From: Chrysemys picta bellii
Taxonomy: Eukaryota > Chordata > Testudines > Emydidae
DNA: 64,000 nucleotides
Direction of reading: 5' to 3'
Assembly: GCF_011386835.1 (NCBI RefSeq)
Contig: NC_088795.1
Location: forward strand, 104,282,434-104,346,433
Shown one piece after another: positions 13,123 through 25,387 of this stretch (positions are counted from its first letter, which is position 1; each line of letters begins with the position of its first letter). Made by a program: the position numbers and the translations under genes. The notes under the pieces were generated by a model. That model was not told the DNA's origin and did not search any database. It worked only from the letters and a program-made list of their open reading frames with translations.

Positions 13123-13725
13123 CTCCCAAATAAATCAATGTTCAAATTATTTTACAGTAATTTGTTCCCTGTTATTTCAAAATGCAATCCAAGTGGGATC
13201 TAATATTTACTAATCTTATGTAATCTTGATTTTTCCCCCCTTTTCCGTGTGCATTTGAATATAGATAGGCACATTCTATGGGAAAATAAACTAGTTGCTG
13301 ATACAAGAACTCTGCTGACTTCATGTTAGATTAATCTTGACTTTGATAGTTTTATTAATCTTGACCTTCTTTGTTAGTTGCAATCTCTAATGAAGCTGAA
13401 TGTTTGCTTATGGGTCCAATGGAGCAGAACCATATGTCTTCAATTCTTACCCTCCCCAAAGGTACTGCTCATTTAATCAGCTTATTACATCTTTGTTAAA
13501 TAACATCAAAAATATATGTAAGAAAAATACTTTGCCTTGATTTTTAGACAGGTGAATCTCTTTAGAGGAGAGTGTTATTTATGTTTCAGTTTGTGGTTAT
13601 GTCTGTGCATCTTTAAAATAGAAGTTTGTGCCAAAAAGCTTATGCATCCAAAAACTCATGCCAAAAAAGTGTTCCCCCCTACAGTGAATTTTTCATAAGT
13701 GTTTGCTAAAATCTGAGCACGCCAG
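13123..13725. other. Unique DNA, nothing recognised
   Basis: No gene or repeat recognised. Confidence 0.45.
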
Positions 13726-13818
13726 GGTGGGTGAGGTAATATGTTTTATTGGACCAACTTCTATTGGTGAGACAGACAATTTTTTGAGCCACACAGAGCT
13801 CTTCTTCAGGTCTGGGAA
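13726..13818 (-). mobile_element. Penelope-like element end fragment
   Basis: 'cagggtgggtgaggtaatat' then 'tattggaccaacttctattggtgag' and 'gagctcttcttcaggtctgg' are the reverse complement of the 3' tail of the PLE at 32805-33760. It stops abruptly at 13818, directly against the first arm of the 89-bp inverted repeat. Confidence 0.8.
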
Positions 13819-14058
13819 ACTCCAGCCAGAGCAACTGCAGGAGTGTATGTACTGTCTTTGTATAGCACTAACAGTGTATGTTATCCCCTATGGGGGGAGG
13901 GAGATATAACTTTGCCAAAAGCCCTTTTTATGGGGTATTGGACAGTTGTGGTGTCCCTGGATTAGACCCATATCTCCCTCCCCCCATAGGGGATAACATA
14001 CACTGTTAGTGCTATACAAAGACAGTACATACACTCCTGCAGTTGCTCTGGCTGGAGT
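13819..14058. repeat. Perfect 89-bp inverted repeat with 62-bp loop
   Basis: Left arm 13819-13907 and right arm 13970-14058 are exact reverse complements over all 89 bases when compared base by base; they are separated by 62 bp. The left arm starts ACTCCAGCCAGAGCAACTGC. The left arm abuts the broken PLE fragment. It is not a transposon terminus that I recognise. As single-stranded DNA or RNA it would form a long hairpin. Identical arms imply a recent origin or ongoing gene conversion. Confidence 0.95.
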
Positions 14059-15450
14059 CAAGGTTCCACCATTTCCTTGCCCCTTCCTACTCATCTGCAG
14101 GGAGATAGGGAGGAAATAGCAGACCTCTGTAGCTTGCTTTCCCTTCTGTGCTACCACCCTGACCCAGGTGAAGCACTTTCACTATAGAAAACACTTAAAC
14201 ACCTATGTAATGCCCATTGACTTTAATGAGGCTTAAAGCACATGTTTAAAGCTCAGCATATGTATAAATAGGGATACTTTCCTGAAACGCCAGGGACACC
14301 AGAAATCACCATTGAAATTTTAACACTCTTTCTACTTTTCCATTGAATATTACTTATACAGAAAATGAGGAAGAATAAGAATGCTCAGAAAATCAAACAG
14401 CAGCATATTAAAAAGGTCAGTGTAGTGCAGTTTGCAACCAGAATTTGCAGATTAGGGCATTTAAATTCTGGTTTTACATTTCAGTGACAATGACTGTAAT
14501 AAGAACTGAAAGTGACAGAATGTGAAACCATTCTAGTGATAATATCTGTAAATGAGAAGAGGGAATGCTAGAAATTTAACCTGATCTCATGACAATTTCT
14601 GGTGGATATAATTTGATTGTTATCTTGTGGTCTCCTTTTTGATGCCATCATCAAAATGGAAGCTTGAAATCGAAACATATTTTCCATTCAGCTATGTTTG
14701 TATGAAATAACATTGACATGTATATATTCTCTCTATTCCAGGTTCTAATAGCGGCCTAGTTTAAACACACTCGATACATGTCTATAGCTGTACCGTGAAT
14801 AAACTACACATGTTTTTATGGGTGCTTGTAAATATAACTCACAGAAGCCATCCCAGCACCTAACACGGAAATGTCTTGTGTCAGCAAATCCCTCTGCATG
14901 ATTTCTTTCAGTATAACAAAATTGCAGTGGATGGATCCATTTTTCATGATCAAAGAAACTCCAATTAAAGAATTTCTTCAGGTTGCATGGATAATGGATT
15001 ACAACAGAGTGTGCCTAAGGTATATTATCCATTATGATAAGACAGGATTCTCAGGAATTAACTGGCTTGATTGCTAAAACACAGTCCTTCTGAGAGTATT
15101 CTATTACTTCTATATTAAAACTTGAGGCAGAAATAGTCCACAAGACGCATGCTCATCTAGAAGGACCAATATTTTAATATCCCTTGAGGAGATGCTGAAA
15201 CTCAAATGCTGAAAGGTATTTAAAACTGACTACATTGCATTTTATTACTTTAACCAATAAAAAGTCTTTTTTTATTAAGCATATGTTTTAATAACAGTGA
15301 GTATTTTAAAGGTTGTAACAGACTCAATTTATATGATATGTATAGATTATATTGATCTTTCAAAAAAAGAGTTTTTAAATCAATTTATAGTATTCTTTAA
15401 CAGAAATAAATATTAAGTATCTATTAAATCCTATATGATATTTAAAAATG
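14059..15450. other. Unique DNA with one short palindromic motif
   Basis: The only repeat-like feature is at about 14195-14265, where 'cccattgactttaatgaggc' and 'aaagcacatgtttaaagc' resemble a short dispersed palindromic repeat also seen at 28795 and 63085. No gene recognised. Confidence 0.45.
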
Positions 15451-15451
15451 T

Positions 15452-15530
15452 ATATAATCGTAGAATTGTAGGACTGGATGGGACCTCGATAGGTCATCTA
15501 GTCCAGTCCCCTGCTCTCATGGATAGAATT
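15452..15530 (-). mobile_element. CR1 3'-end fragment
   Basis: 'atcgtagaattgtaggactg' then 'gatgggacctcgataggtca' and 'tctagtccagtcccctgc' is the reverse complement of a CR1 3' end, in which 'ctggactagatgacct' precedes the terminal octamer repeats. Only about 80 bp remain. Confidence 0.8.
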
Positions 15531-16074
15531 CTGTTAAATTGTATGTCTCAGAGTCATTTCTATAGAACCCTGTCATTTCTATTGATCTCATTACTATTAA
15601 ATCCTAATGGAATTTCCTATTATAGATATATAATGCAATATGTTTCTAAGAGTCACAAATGGTAGATGGAGCACTTACCTAGATCTACTCTAGTGTTTCT
15701 CTGATTTTCTTTGTTTAACACTAAAACATAATCTGCAAAAAACAAACATGGTGTAATTGTTTGGCAATATTTCATTGTAACATTTTAATAACACATTTCA
15801 CACAAAGCTACTATTCTCTCCCGGTATATGAAGAGTGATATTAATCTGATGAATCTGATTATAGGAAAAGTGATTTGCCCTAACAATTTTGAGGGAAAAT
15901 GTTAGGGTAAAGTGTTAGAACATTCATTTAAATCTGCTTGGGTCCTTAGTTAGTTTGTAGATTTTTCACTTGTGCAAATAAAGTGAACACAATAGGATGC
16001 TAGTAAAATTGAAAATTTGATGTACTTACATTTTATGGGGCTTATATTTTTATTATGATAATTTTGATTGATGG
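15531..16074. other. AT-rich unique DNA, nothing recognised
   Basis: No gene or repeat recognised. Confidence 0.45.
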
Positions 16075-16099
16075 GTGGTTTTCCAGCTGCTTCTTGTAG

Positions 16100-16231
16100 T
16101 GCCCTATCCCTGGAAGTCTTTAATCCAGAATGGATGTCTCTTGTTTGAACACAAAGTTATGGCCTGTGTTTTACAGGAGATTGTATTAAATGACCTAATG
16201 GTCCCTTCCAAACCATAAATCCATTAATTAA
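16100..16231 (+). mobile_element. CR1 3'-end fragment
   Basis: 'ctggaagtctttaatccaga', 'ttatggcctgtgttttacag' and 'aatggtcccttccaaacc' match the last part of the CR1 at 38040-40056, where 'gaagtcctatagc' and 'cccttctggctttataatc' occur in the same order. It ends right before a second CR1 piece. Confidence 0.75.
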
Positions 16232-16800
16232 AGTCTATCAAAAATGGGATATAACTGGCTAGGTGTTAGGTCAGCAGAAAAGGATCTGGGGGATAGAGTG
16301 CATCACAAATTGAATAAGTCAACAGCATGATGCTGTTGTGAAAAAGGCAAATGTTATTCTGGGATTTATTAACATGAGCGCCATATGTCAGACACAGAAA
16401 GTAATTGATCTACTTTATTCAGCATTGGTGTACTCAGCTGGAGTATTGTGTCCAGTTTTGAGTACTACATTTTAAGGGAGATGTGAACAAATTGTGTCCA
16501 GAGAATAGCAACAAAAATGTGTCCAGAGGATAGCAACAAAAATGGTAAGAGATTTAGAAAATATGACTTATTAGTAAAGCTTGAAGGACTTGGGCATTTG
16601 TAGTCTAGAGAAGTGAAGGCCGAGGGGGGACATAACAGTCTTCAAATATGTAAAAAGTTGTTATAAAGAGGATGGTGATCAATTGTTCTCTATGTCCACA
16701 AAGATAGGACAAGAAGTAATCAGCTTAGTTTACAGCAAGGGAGATTTAAATTAGATATTAAGAAAACCTTCTGGCTATAAGGCAGAAATCTCTTGATGAG
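16232..16800 (+). mobile_element. CR1 LINE ORF2 C-terminal and 3' part, decayed
   Basis: 'gatataactggctaggtgtt', 'agaaaaggatctgggggata', 'ctggagtattgtgtccagtt', 'ggggacataacagtcttcaa' and 'aggacaagaagtaatcagct' form the CR1 order for the end of ORF2. The frame has many stops. A roughly 26-bp tandem duplication inside it ('gtgtccagaggatagcaaca' after 'gtgtccagagaatagcaaca', about 16495-16542) is private to this copy. Confidence 0.85.
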
Positions 16801-17170
16801 CTTTTCGTTACCAGATTTCTGTCTGCTTGGCCCACATCTAAAACTAGATGTAGAAAATGGGCACCTTCTAATTCGGGATAGGCAGCAAAGCACAACCACG
16901 ATGTCAAGTTCAGATAGGGACATTTGCAAATGTCCCTGACCCCCAGGAAATTTAGGAGATTTGGCAAAGGGGTTTCAGTTTGGTCATTACACACAGTAAT
17001 TATAGGGCCAGATTTTCAAAAGTGATCAACAAAGGGAGCTGCTGGGTGCTGAGCGCTTTTGAAAAATCAGGCCACTTCATTTACATGTTTAAACAGAAAT
17101 CAAGATCTTTTGAAAATCTCATCCCAGTTGTGGAGCTTAGTACTTTTGAAAATGTGTCCCACATGGTGTA
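16801..17170. repeat. Short palindromic repeats of the 'ttttcaaaag' type
   Basis: A perfect 22-bp palindrome lies at 16916-16937 (AGGGACATTTG and its reverse complement). At 17005-17021 'gggccagattttcaaaa' pairs with 'cttttgaaaaatcaggcc' at 17057-17073, a hairpin-like non-autonomous repeat; further 'ttttgaaaat' words follow to 17165. The family is not named. Confidence 0.6.
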
Positions 17171-18430
17171 GGTACCGAATATAGAATTAAGTGTATAGGC
17201 TTTTATAAATGTATACTTGTATTTTACAGTATATTCTCACAAGCTCTCATGATAAGTTTACAAAATATGATATCACAAACTATAAGCATCTACTATATGA
17301 TTACAGAAAATGATGCTACATCAAGGCCATGTTGGAGGCAATATAGATCATAGACAAAGGAGATAATGAGAAATGGCAGAGGTTTAAAACATAGTCTAGG
17401 GAACCTCTATGGAAACTCTTGTGTTTTTATTTTTTTCCCCAGAACATTACTATTAAGACTGATTTGATGAAAATGAGCATTGTACATATGATCTACCCAA
17501 AGAAGCATGAAGTCTTTATGCAAAGGCAAAATGATAAATCTTCATTTGTGAATAAACTGAACTTTTTCCTGCTGCACAGCTTTGCAGAACCCTATGGAAA
17601 TATAAGCTCTTCTTCCCCACATCTGCAATCAAATGCTGAACATTTTCCCTATCTTTTGCCTCTCTGCAAACATCATAATTTGTTTCACTCATCTCCAAGA
17701 ATGGTCCACAGATTCTGTCCCAAATTATCTTTACAAAAAAACAACAACAGCGCTTATTTGAAAAATCAAACGGAAAACAAAGAGTAACTTCATCTCTATA
17801 TTCAAAGTTGCATCATTTTAACTATCTATTTTTAAACCAATGTAAAGAGTTACACCAGTGAAAAATCCCATGTAAGTTTTAAATTGGTTTAAAATTTTTC
17901 TCCATTACTTAAATTGCCATGAGTTCACCAGGCCTAAATCCCTCCCCTGGCTCCCAATAAACTTCCCATGTTTCAGGCTTTGGTCCTACTTTTCAAAGCA
18001 ATTAATGAATCAAGCCCCAGTTACATTAAAGACCAAATACTGGTACTAATTAGACTTTAGCTTTTCAGTCTATGAACCACCATAACAATTGTGCTCCACT
18101 GGGACAAAGCAGATCACAAAGCCTAGGACATAGCACACAATTGCTGGGGATAAAGCATAGATAAAGAGAGGATGCAGCTAAGAAATAAATTTCCAGAGTC
18201 AGATAAATTCTGATAGACTTTAGAAAATGGTGCAAAAATTCTGCCCAATGAACTGCTGCTACCACCAACAAAATCTAGAAGAATCCAAAATGCAAACTTT
18301 ACCCTAAGCAGAATTTTTACTCCCAAGAAGAAGAGCCAGAGACTCCATGAAGTACCCTGTGGAATTTGCTATTACTATTTCTTTTACTTGGAAGGTGCTC
18401 AGATACTACAGTACTGGGAGGCATTATAAA
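17171..18430. other. AT-rich unique DNA, nothing certain recognised
   Basis: A 122-aa ORF at 17419-17787 (+) is the longest in the area, but it has no motif, is rich in H, S and N and looks like a chance ORF. Around 17940-18030 'cctggctcccaataaacttc' and 'caagccccagttacatt' vaguely resemble an old dispersed repeat. Confidence 0.45.
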
Positions 18431-18437
18431 ACTCTAA

Positions 18438-18727
18438 GGGTATTTCTACACTGCAGAGAAAAATGTGCTGCACCAAGTCTCAGAGGCTGGGTCAGCTGAC
18501 TCAGGCTCATGGGGCTTTGACTACAAGGCTAAAATGCAGTGTAGAAGTTCCCGCTTGAGTTGGAGTCCAGTTTTCATGACACTCCCTAATTGGTGGGTTT
18601 CAGAGCCTGGACTCCTGCCCAACTGGGAACATCTACACTACTATGTTTAGCCCCATGAGTCCCAAACTGTAGACATGAGCTCTGAGAATTGGTACCATGG
18701 GTTTTTCTTTGCTGTGCAGACATACCC
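18438..18727. mobile_element. Palindromic MITE with 'tctacactgc' termini
   Basis: The left end 'gggtatttctacactgcaga' is the imperfect inverse of the right end 'tttgctgtgcagacataccc'. Internal arms also pair: 'gctcatggggctttgactac' at about 18506 with 'gtttagccccatgagtccca' at 18644. About 290 bp, no coding capacity. The TCTACAC core resembles the other Harbinger-type MITEs in this window, but I could not fix a target-site duplication. Confidence 0.75.
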
Positions 18728-18829
18728 ACCAATTGGTAAAGAAAGATAGACATTCTTAATTCAATTTAAACTTGGTTTATATTCCTTTAGATTAATTAAA
18801 TAAGGAATCTAGTTCAACTAAATCAAATT

Positions 18830-18922
18830 AAGAATGTCTACACACAGTTTCGCACCTGTAACTAAACCAGTTTAAAATAATACCTTTGTTAAACCATTAC
18901 AACTTTGAATATAGACAAGACC
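18830..18922. mobile_element. Decayed MITE remnant
   Basis: 'gtctacacacagtttcgcac', 'aactaaaccagtttaaaat' and a terminal 'atagacaagacctgag' resemble a TCTACAC-type MITE that has lost definition. No TSD seen. Confidence 0.45.
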
Positions 18923-18927
18923 TGAGA

Positions 18928-20510
18928 TGGATAATAGTCATATTTCATAGGCTGGAAGATTTTTGTTATAAACTTGTTTAAACCTAACAATAAAATCCTT
19001 ACATTCATAAAGTGTATATGTATTTTAGTCTTTTTGGATGGCAAAGCCCCATTTCCCGCAGGCCAAACAAGCCTCTCAGTTATGATGTTAGATTGTTGTG
19101 AAATGTATGTGAAGAACTATTATCTCACAACTTCTAATAAACCATAGATTTTGAAATTATCATTGGTATTGATACAATGTAAAATGAGATGATGCACATC
19201 AGCCAATAATGAATGGAAATCCATAGCCCTAGATATTTCATCTTCTGTCACTTCAGATATATCACTTCAAAAGCTCTTCTGAGCCTTACGTGGAGATGAA
19301 ATCTTTTTTGCATATCCCTTCAGGTCTCACCTGCCAGAGCCTTCACCATACACAATGGTTTCTTCATAACTGAAAATGGTCCACTGACATTTATATACTT
19401 GGCTTAAAAATAAAAAAAAAATAAAAAGTATCTTACCCTAGGATAGCTCTGCTTTCCCTTAACTGTCAGATTAATCTATAAGAAATAGCCAAACATCCTA
19501 AAATCCCTTCATTTATTTATATTTTTATAATATGATTTACTTTTGGACAACATTTGCTTTCCCAGTGATAATTAGTATGATTACAACAGATATTTCAAAA
19601 AGAAATGTAAGACCCCTAATATTTATACAGTTCCAGCTACAAAATTCAATAACTATATCCTAAACTACATTCTAGCTATCTAAGTTTCTTTCCCACAAAA
19701 TTGTTTTCACTTATTTGAAGAAGACTTAGAGCTAGATAAACTATATGATATTGAACCAAACTAAGAAATCATCACAATTTAGCTTAAAGGCTAATTTAAA
19801 ACTCAGCATGTAATTTTTATTTTTAAAGCTTTACTTCATCATCATCATCCCATGAGGCTTTTCATAAATGTAAACTATCTCAGAACACAGTTTAAAGATT
19901 TCCACAATAAAACCTTGCAAGCAGCTCTTGTTTCCAACCCATCTCATCTTTTGCATAATGGTGGTTAGATCCAAGTTTTCCTGAAGATTCTGGATAAATT
20001 AACTTGCAGTTGCAGAGATTTGCACATTTGATGGAAATACTAAAATGAAAATTTGCAGTGTGATTTTTATTGGAAGGTTGCAACACAGCATGCAGGTACA
20101 GTTGATACTTCAGTAAAGACAAAAACGGAGTAGGAAACCTAGGAAGCATCCAAATTACAGACCTTTTATACTTAAATAAAATGTAATTTTATTCTGCAAG
20201 TGCAGAATAAAAAAGGTTCCTATCATAATGGCTAGCCATTGTAAGTGTTTGATTGTTAAGTATTTCATTTAAGTATTTAAGTATTTCAAGTATTTAAGTT
20301 TGATTGTTAAGTATTTCATTTCAGTGGCAACAATAAGTCCGTAGGGTTGGCACAGTAGCTTTTTCTACCACGTTGGAAGTGTGATTTGTTTAGAACAGGT
20401 TCAGTGTTTTCCCATTTGTAGGTCCATTTTTCATTCCTGCTTTCAGATGTTATCAGCATCTAATGTAAATAAATTAAAATAGTTCTGTGCTATCCCCACT
20501 GTACTATGCT
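18928..20510. other. AT-rich unique DNA with a short tandem duplication
   Basis: A 24-bp unit beginning GTTTGATTGTTAAGTATTTC occurs at 20247-20270 and again at 20298-20321, with slipped 'aagtattt' copies between. An A-rich run sits at 19405-19430. No gene recognised. Confidence 0.5.
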
Positions 20511-20590
20511 CCTGACCTAAAGCTGTATGATTTCAATGGGAAGTTTTTTCCATTGACTTCAAGGGTCTTTGAATTAGGCCCTTACCGTGA
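20511..20590. repeat. Copy of a short palindromic 'cattgacttcaa' repeat
   Basis: 'gatttcaatgggaagttttt' and 'ccattgacttcaagggtctt' form an imperfect hairpin of about 75 bp. Similar hairpins occur at 29521, 30478, 31725, 40196, 45757 and 50978. Confidence 0.6.
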
Positions 20591-21566
20591 AAGGTATATA
20601 AATTTGGTGCATCTCTGAATGAATAACTGCTATGTGTGCATTTTCACAGTCTCTCTACCTCTCATTCACTGCACAACACTGTCACATTCACAGTTGTGAT
20701 AATGCAGGGTGGTGAATCTTGTCAATAGTACACTGCAAAGAGGCTATTTTCTGCTTAGAATCTTTTCTGTAGAGAAGAGAATGGCAGAGTCCTAAAAAAG
20801 AGATACTCATTACCAGTCTCAAGAACACTGATGTGTTATTAAGATTGCTGTCAAACAGAAACAACAACATACAAAAATGTTTCCATCAGCAGTATAATCA
20901 GCAGAAAATGAGGAAAACATAATCAGAGAAAATACAGTCCAGCAAAAAAAGAAATCTGACATAGCTGACAAGCAAGCAGAATTAAACACATTTCTATCTT
21001 AAAAGACTTGCTTTCAAACAGATAAGAACTGAACATCAGCAAAGTAGCCTCCTTCAGTCTCTCTTAAGGGATTTCATTGTCTTTTATAACAAGATGATTG
21101 TCCTAAACTATGTTTGTGGAGATTACAATATTCCTCTATATGCTAAGGAAGAAGAAAAGGGTCAGACTGACAGCACAGCAGTAAGATACACCTCCAGTAC
21201 AGAGAGAGTTTAGTGAAGCATAGCAGAGTCTATGTATTGTACAACAAATATTTGACGTATTAACAAAATGACAAAAGCAACACCTTGACTTTCACTGAAA
21301 TGTATTACTCAAGATTAGGGGGTCTTTTCGGCACAGGGTACACATTGACATGAATGAGAACTATGCGGGCATCAAGAAAGGAGAATTGACCCCTTGCTGA
21401 TTATTAAACAACAATTATGCAATGAGGCATGTGTTAATTGTGCAATTATCCAGAGATGGTGCAGTAATGGTAATACAGGTTACCACATAATTACCATTTT
21501 CTCCAATGGAATCATTGTGTTTTTCTGGAACTTCACCAGACACAGCTGTAACAACTGGTGCCACTC
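20591..21566. other. Unique DNA, nothing recognised
   Basis: No gene or repeat recognised. Confidence 0.45.
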
Positions 21567-21569
21567 ATA

Positions 21570-21831
21570 GGCCTTGGCTACACTGGCGCTGTACAGTGCT
21601 GCAACTTGCTGCGCTCAGGGGTGTGAAAACGCCCCCCCTTGAGCGCAGCGAGTACAGCGCTGTAAAGCGCCAGTGTAATCAGAGCCTGCAGCGCTGCACG
21701 CTATTTCCCTCGGAGAGGTGGAGTACTTCCAGCGCTGCAAGAGAGCTCTCGCAGTGCTGGCGGCGCGACTACAATCGCACTTCGCAGCGTTGCCGCAGCA
21801 GCGCTGGGAAGTTCTGAGTGTAGCCAAGGCC
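21570..21831. mobile_element. GC-rich Harbinger-type MITE with perfect 15-bp TIRs
   Basis: The element starts GGCCTTGGCTACACT and ends AGTGTAGCCAAGGCC, a perfect 15-bp inverted pair, flanked by ATA on both sides (21567-21569, 21832-21834), which may be a 3-bp TSD. At 262 bp it contains several internal hairpins rich in CAGCGCTG. The ORFs over it (21506-21817 + and 21615-21833 -) are by-products of its palindromic, CpG-rich sequence. Intact TIRs suggest relatively recent movement. Confidence 0.88.
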
Positions 21832-21834
21832 ATA

Positions 21835-24737
21835 GATCACAGCCCCATAGGAAGGAGGAATAAAGCTAACACCTACATTTAGGACTTGAAGCCCTCCTCT
21901 GCCCCATCCCACCCCAAAAACTTACACAGGAAATTGCAGCAGATATTCATTAACTGAAAAATATATGAAGTGGCAATGTTATATGTAGTCTTAATGTCTG
22001 TGTTGTTTGAATGATAACTATATGGGTTGAAATCCTCCTCTGCTTATCACATTAGTGCTTTCACCCAAGCTATTTTATGTTTGCTCGACTCCTGCCTTTG
22101 AACTGCAAGTATTCTGGTGGAACAACAATAGGTGCAATCAGCAACAGCAATGAAGTGAATCCTTATCCAAAACCTTTTGTTAGGTACAACACCTTTAACA
22201 TATTCAAATAGTCATTAATAATTTCAAAAATAGAAAAATATCAGGCAGAATGTTAATTGTTATTTTGTATAATCTTTTAATTTATTAGCCTGATTAGCAC
22301 CCAGTTCCAGCTGGAGATTTTAAATTTTGCCTCTCAAGTACAATTCCTGACCTTTTTGAACCTGCCAGCATTAATAAAGCAGCCCTTTTTAATAAAAATG
22401 GTAAGAGATAATTCTTTTCCCCCTTAATTGCCTTGACATTTCCCCCCCTAAATAAAAGCAGCATTTCTACATAGTTTATTTCTTTCCAAAACTTTGACTG
22501 TTTGAAATAGGTCAACACTGTGGGGCAGGGCGGAATGTAATCAATCGCTTGTAGTCATCTGACTTAGTGGAGAAATAAAATAGAAGGACCACTAAGAGTC
22601 AACGGATGAGAGTCTTCAAAGTATTGGCCTCCTGTCCTGCTCATTTACATTTTGAATATGAACATTGGTCTGGATCCACAAAAGGAGTTAGGCATTGTGA
22701 TGATGCATAGAGGTATCTTCCTGTGGCATGAACTACATAGCAAGCCCTGAGACACCAGACTTCTGGCCTTAGCATTGCGAGCAGGTGGTAGGAAAAGTGG
22801 ATGTGGCAGGGGCATCCTTTAGCCTCAGCAATCCATGGCTGCCATAATGGACCCTGGAGGATGTTGGAAAACAGCATAGATTAGGGCAACTCAGAGGATT
22901 CTCTAATCTGTCATGGCAGTAGGCCATTGCAGAAGTGGTCCTTGGATTAAGGGCGTAATTAGGCACAGCTCCTAAGCACACCTTCTTGCATCACAGGATA
23001 ATCCTGTGAGTATTCCGCCTCAGTTTCCTCCCACATCCTGTGGCCTATCAGACTGTAACAACTGCAGGGCCCTGAAGCCAGGTGATCTCTTAGTGTCCAA
23101 CTCCTTCCAGGGAAAAGGAGTCCTCTAAAAATGAAGTCCCAAAAGCTAAAAAACAAAAAAGGAATCTTCCACCCTGTTGGGCTCTATCTCCAGTCCCTGT
23201 TCCTGTACAGTCATTACACCCTAGCACCACACTTCTCATTCAGATAGTTCAGGTAAATGCACCATCTTCTGGGTTAAACTTTCATTTCAGCAACCAACTC
23301 TGACCAGCTATAGTCTACAGACAATTGCTTGCCTCCTAGCAAGCTACTAGGTCCTGGCAGGAATTCTCTATCTCCACTCTTCCTCTTCCTATCCTCAACT
23401 CCTGGACTTCCCCTTTTTAAAAAACAAATCTAGCACACGTGTAGTTACTTGAACCCAAGTATGGCCTTTAACCTTCTCTAGCCTAGGATGGAATTTCACC
23501 CCGTCACAAGGGGGTTGCCATGGTAACCTAAAGCACAGCTTGACTGGAACAGAGGATCTGGCCCATTATGTGCAAGGTTAACAAAGTTGTCTTTTGCTCA
23601 CTTAATAGTTGGTTCCAATTTTCATTTGATTTTTCCCTTCACCAACACTAAGGTATGGATTAGACAGGGGACTTTATAAGAGTCTGCTTATGCCCAGAGC
23701 TGTCACCTTCACTTTTAGCAGTTCAGTGGCTATTTAATTTTAATTGCTCCCCAAGCATAGGCCAATTCTGGATGGCAAAAGCCAGCAAGAATCATTCACA
23801 GCTCCTTTGAAGTTTGAAGAGCCTGTATTCACATTGCCTCAGGCTCTCATTCTCACATTTACCTGAGAATGTAAGCAGCTGAACACCTCCTGTACATCTA
23901 GGACAGTAACTTAACAGGGAATATCTTGTAGAGTGCAGAGGAATTGTTTCCTGTGGACTTCATGTTAAGGATCTTAAACAGATGTAATTGCAAAATGTAA
24001 TAACAATTATTTAAGGAAATCTATGTTAACGAATTTCAATAGGGGTAGGCTTCAAATCGCATTGCACAAGCCTTTCATGCAACTTATTTTTCCCAGAAAG
24101 GTGGGAGAGGGTTATTACATCTGTGAATAGCCCCAAGTGCACATAAGTAAATCATGCCTGTACCTATTAGTATGCAAAAAGGTTCACACAAAGCAAAAGT
24201 GGTAAATGTTGCCTTGCTGACAGTTTTGTAGATAGGTAGAAGAAATCATTTTCCTCCTGTTCATCCACTTCTCTTTTTTCTTTGCCAAAAGCAAAATTCA
24301 GATTTCATCAACACAATCTCTTTGAGCTTTCTGAAAATTAAATGAGTGAATCACTGCAGGGGGTGAGCTGAAGTTAAAGGGGGCACAAACAACAACATAT
24401 TTGCCTCCTGGCTGTTTCCTGTTGGGGACTGCCAGTAGTCAGATTCTTTAACTGGAAAAAGAGAAGCAGTTTGAAAAGGTATCTGTTGTATAGAAAGAAG
24501 AAAAGAGTGTTTTAAAAATATAATTCCCCCTATCATTGGAACTAAAGATAAAAGGAAAGGAGGCAATAAAGCTGGGAGGAATGCAAGTTTCTCTGATAAA
24601 GTTATTGTAGCCCAAATACTGGAAATTAAAGCAAAAATGATGTCACCAAATGAAATAATTGTGTATTTCCTACTTCTATAGGCCAATGTGTGTTAATGTC
24701 TGGTTTGTTGAGCTCAATAGACAAAAATATAGATAAA
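21835..24737. other. Unique DNA, nothing recognised
   Basis: About 2.9 kb. A moderately GC-richer part (22640-23530) has several 65-78 aa minus-strand ORFs without motifs. The stretch 22270-22460 is unbroken by repeats. No gene assigned. Confidence 0.45.
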
Positions 24738-25387
24738 GGCTTGGTTAACACTACATGCTTAAATTGACACAAGGCAGCTTATGTTGACCTAGCTGTGGAT
24801 GTGTCTAGACTTAAATGTCATGCCTGTCAACATAACTAGCCCACTATGCTGACGTAATAACATCACCTCCCAAGTGGTGTAGAGTCATGGTCTATCTACT
24901 AAGGTTGACACAATGTCAGTGTAGACACTGCATTACTTACATTTACTGTTACCGGCTTCTAGGGGGCACCCCACAATGCCCTACCCTGACTGCTCTGGTC
25001 ACTGTTGTAAACTCCGCTACCTAGGGGCCAGATGGACAGGAAGCTGCCCCTCACCTTTAAAGCCCCACAATTTTTAAATATTCCTTTTCCTGGTTGAACA
25101 CCTAGCAACTCTGTAATGTTGTGTGCAACTGCCCAGCTGACGATGCCAAGTACATGCTGCAGATGTGCTCCTGCACATGTGCTCCATACACAGGAGGTGT
25201 TGGGTTTTCTGGGTATGTGGGGAGTAGAGGCTGTGCAGGCACAGCTCTGATCCAGCCATAGAAATGTTGACATCTAAGAGCAGATTGCTTGGGGCATGTA
25301 GGAAAAGAGCTACAAAGGGGATCAGCAGTAGTGCCACATGAAAGAAAAGGAGCAGAAGGCAAAGGAGGCCAATAATTCATCTGCATA

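Noticed and set aside
16916..16937. 22-bp perfect palindrome as an operator or transcription-factor site
   Set aside because: A single isolated palindrome in vertebrate non-coding DNA; nothing nearby suggests regulation.
17419..17787. 122-aa ORF as a possible small gene
   Set aside because: No domain, signal peptide or coding-like composition; AT-rich surroundings; no splice or regulatory context.
17940..18050. Possible LINE or old repeat around 'cctggctcccaataaac'
   Set aside because: Only loose resemblance to a dispersed repeat; ends and family could not be supported.
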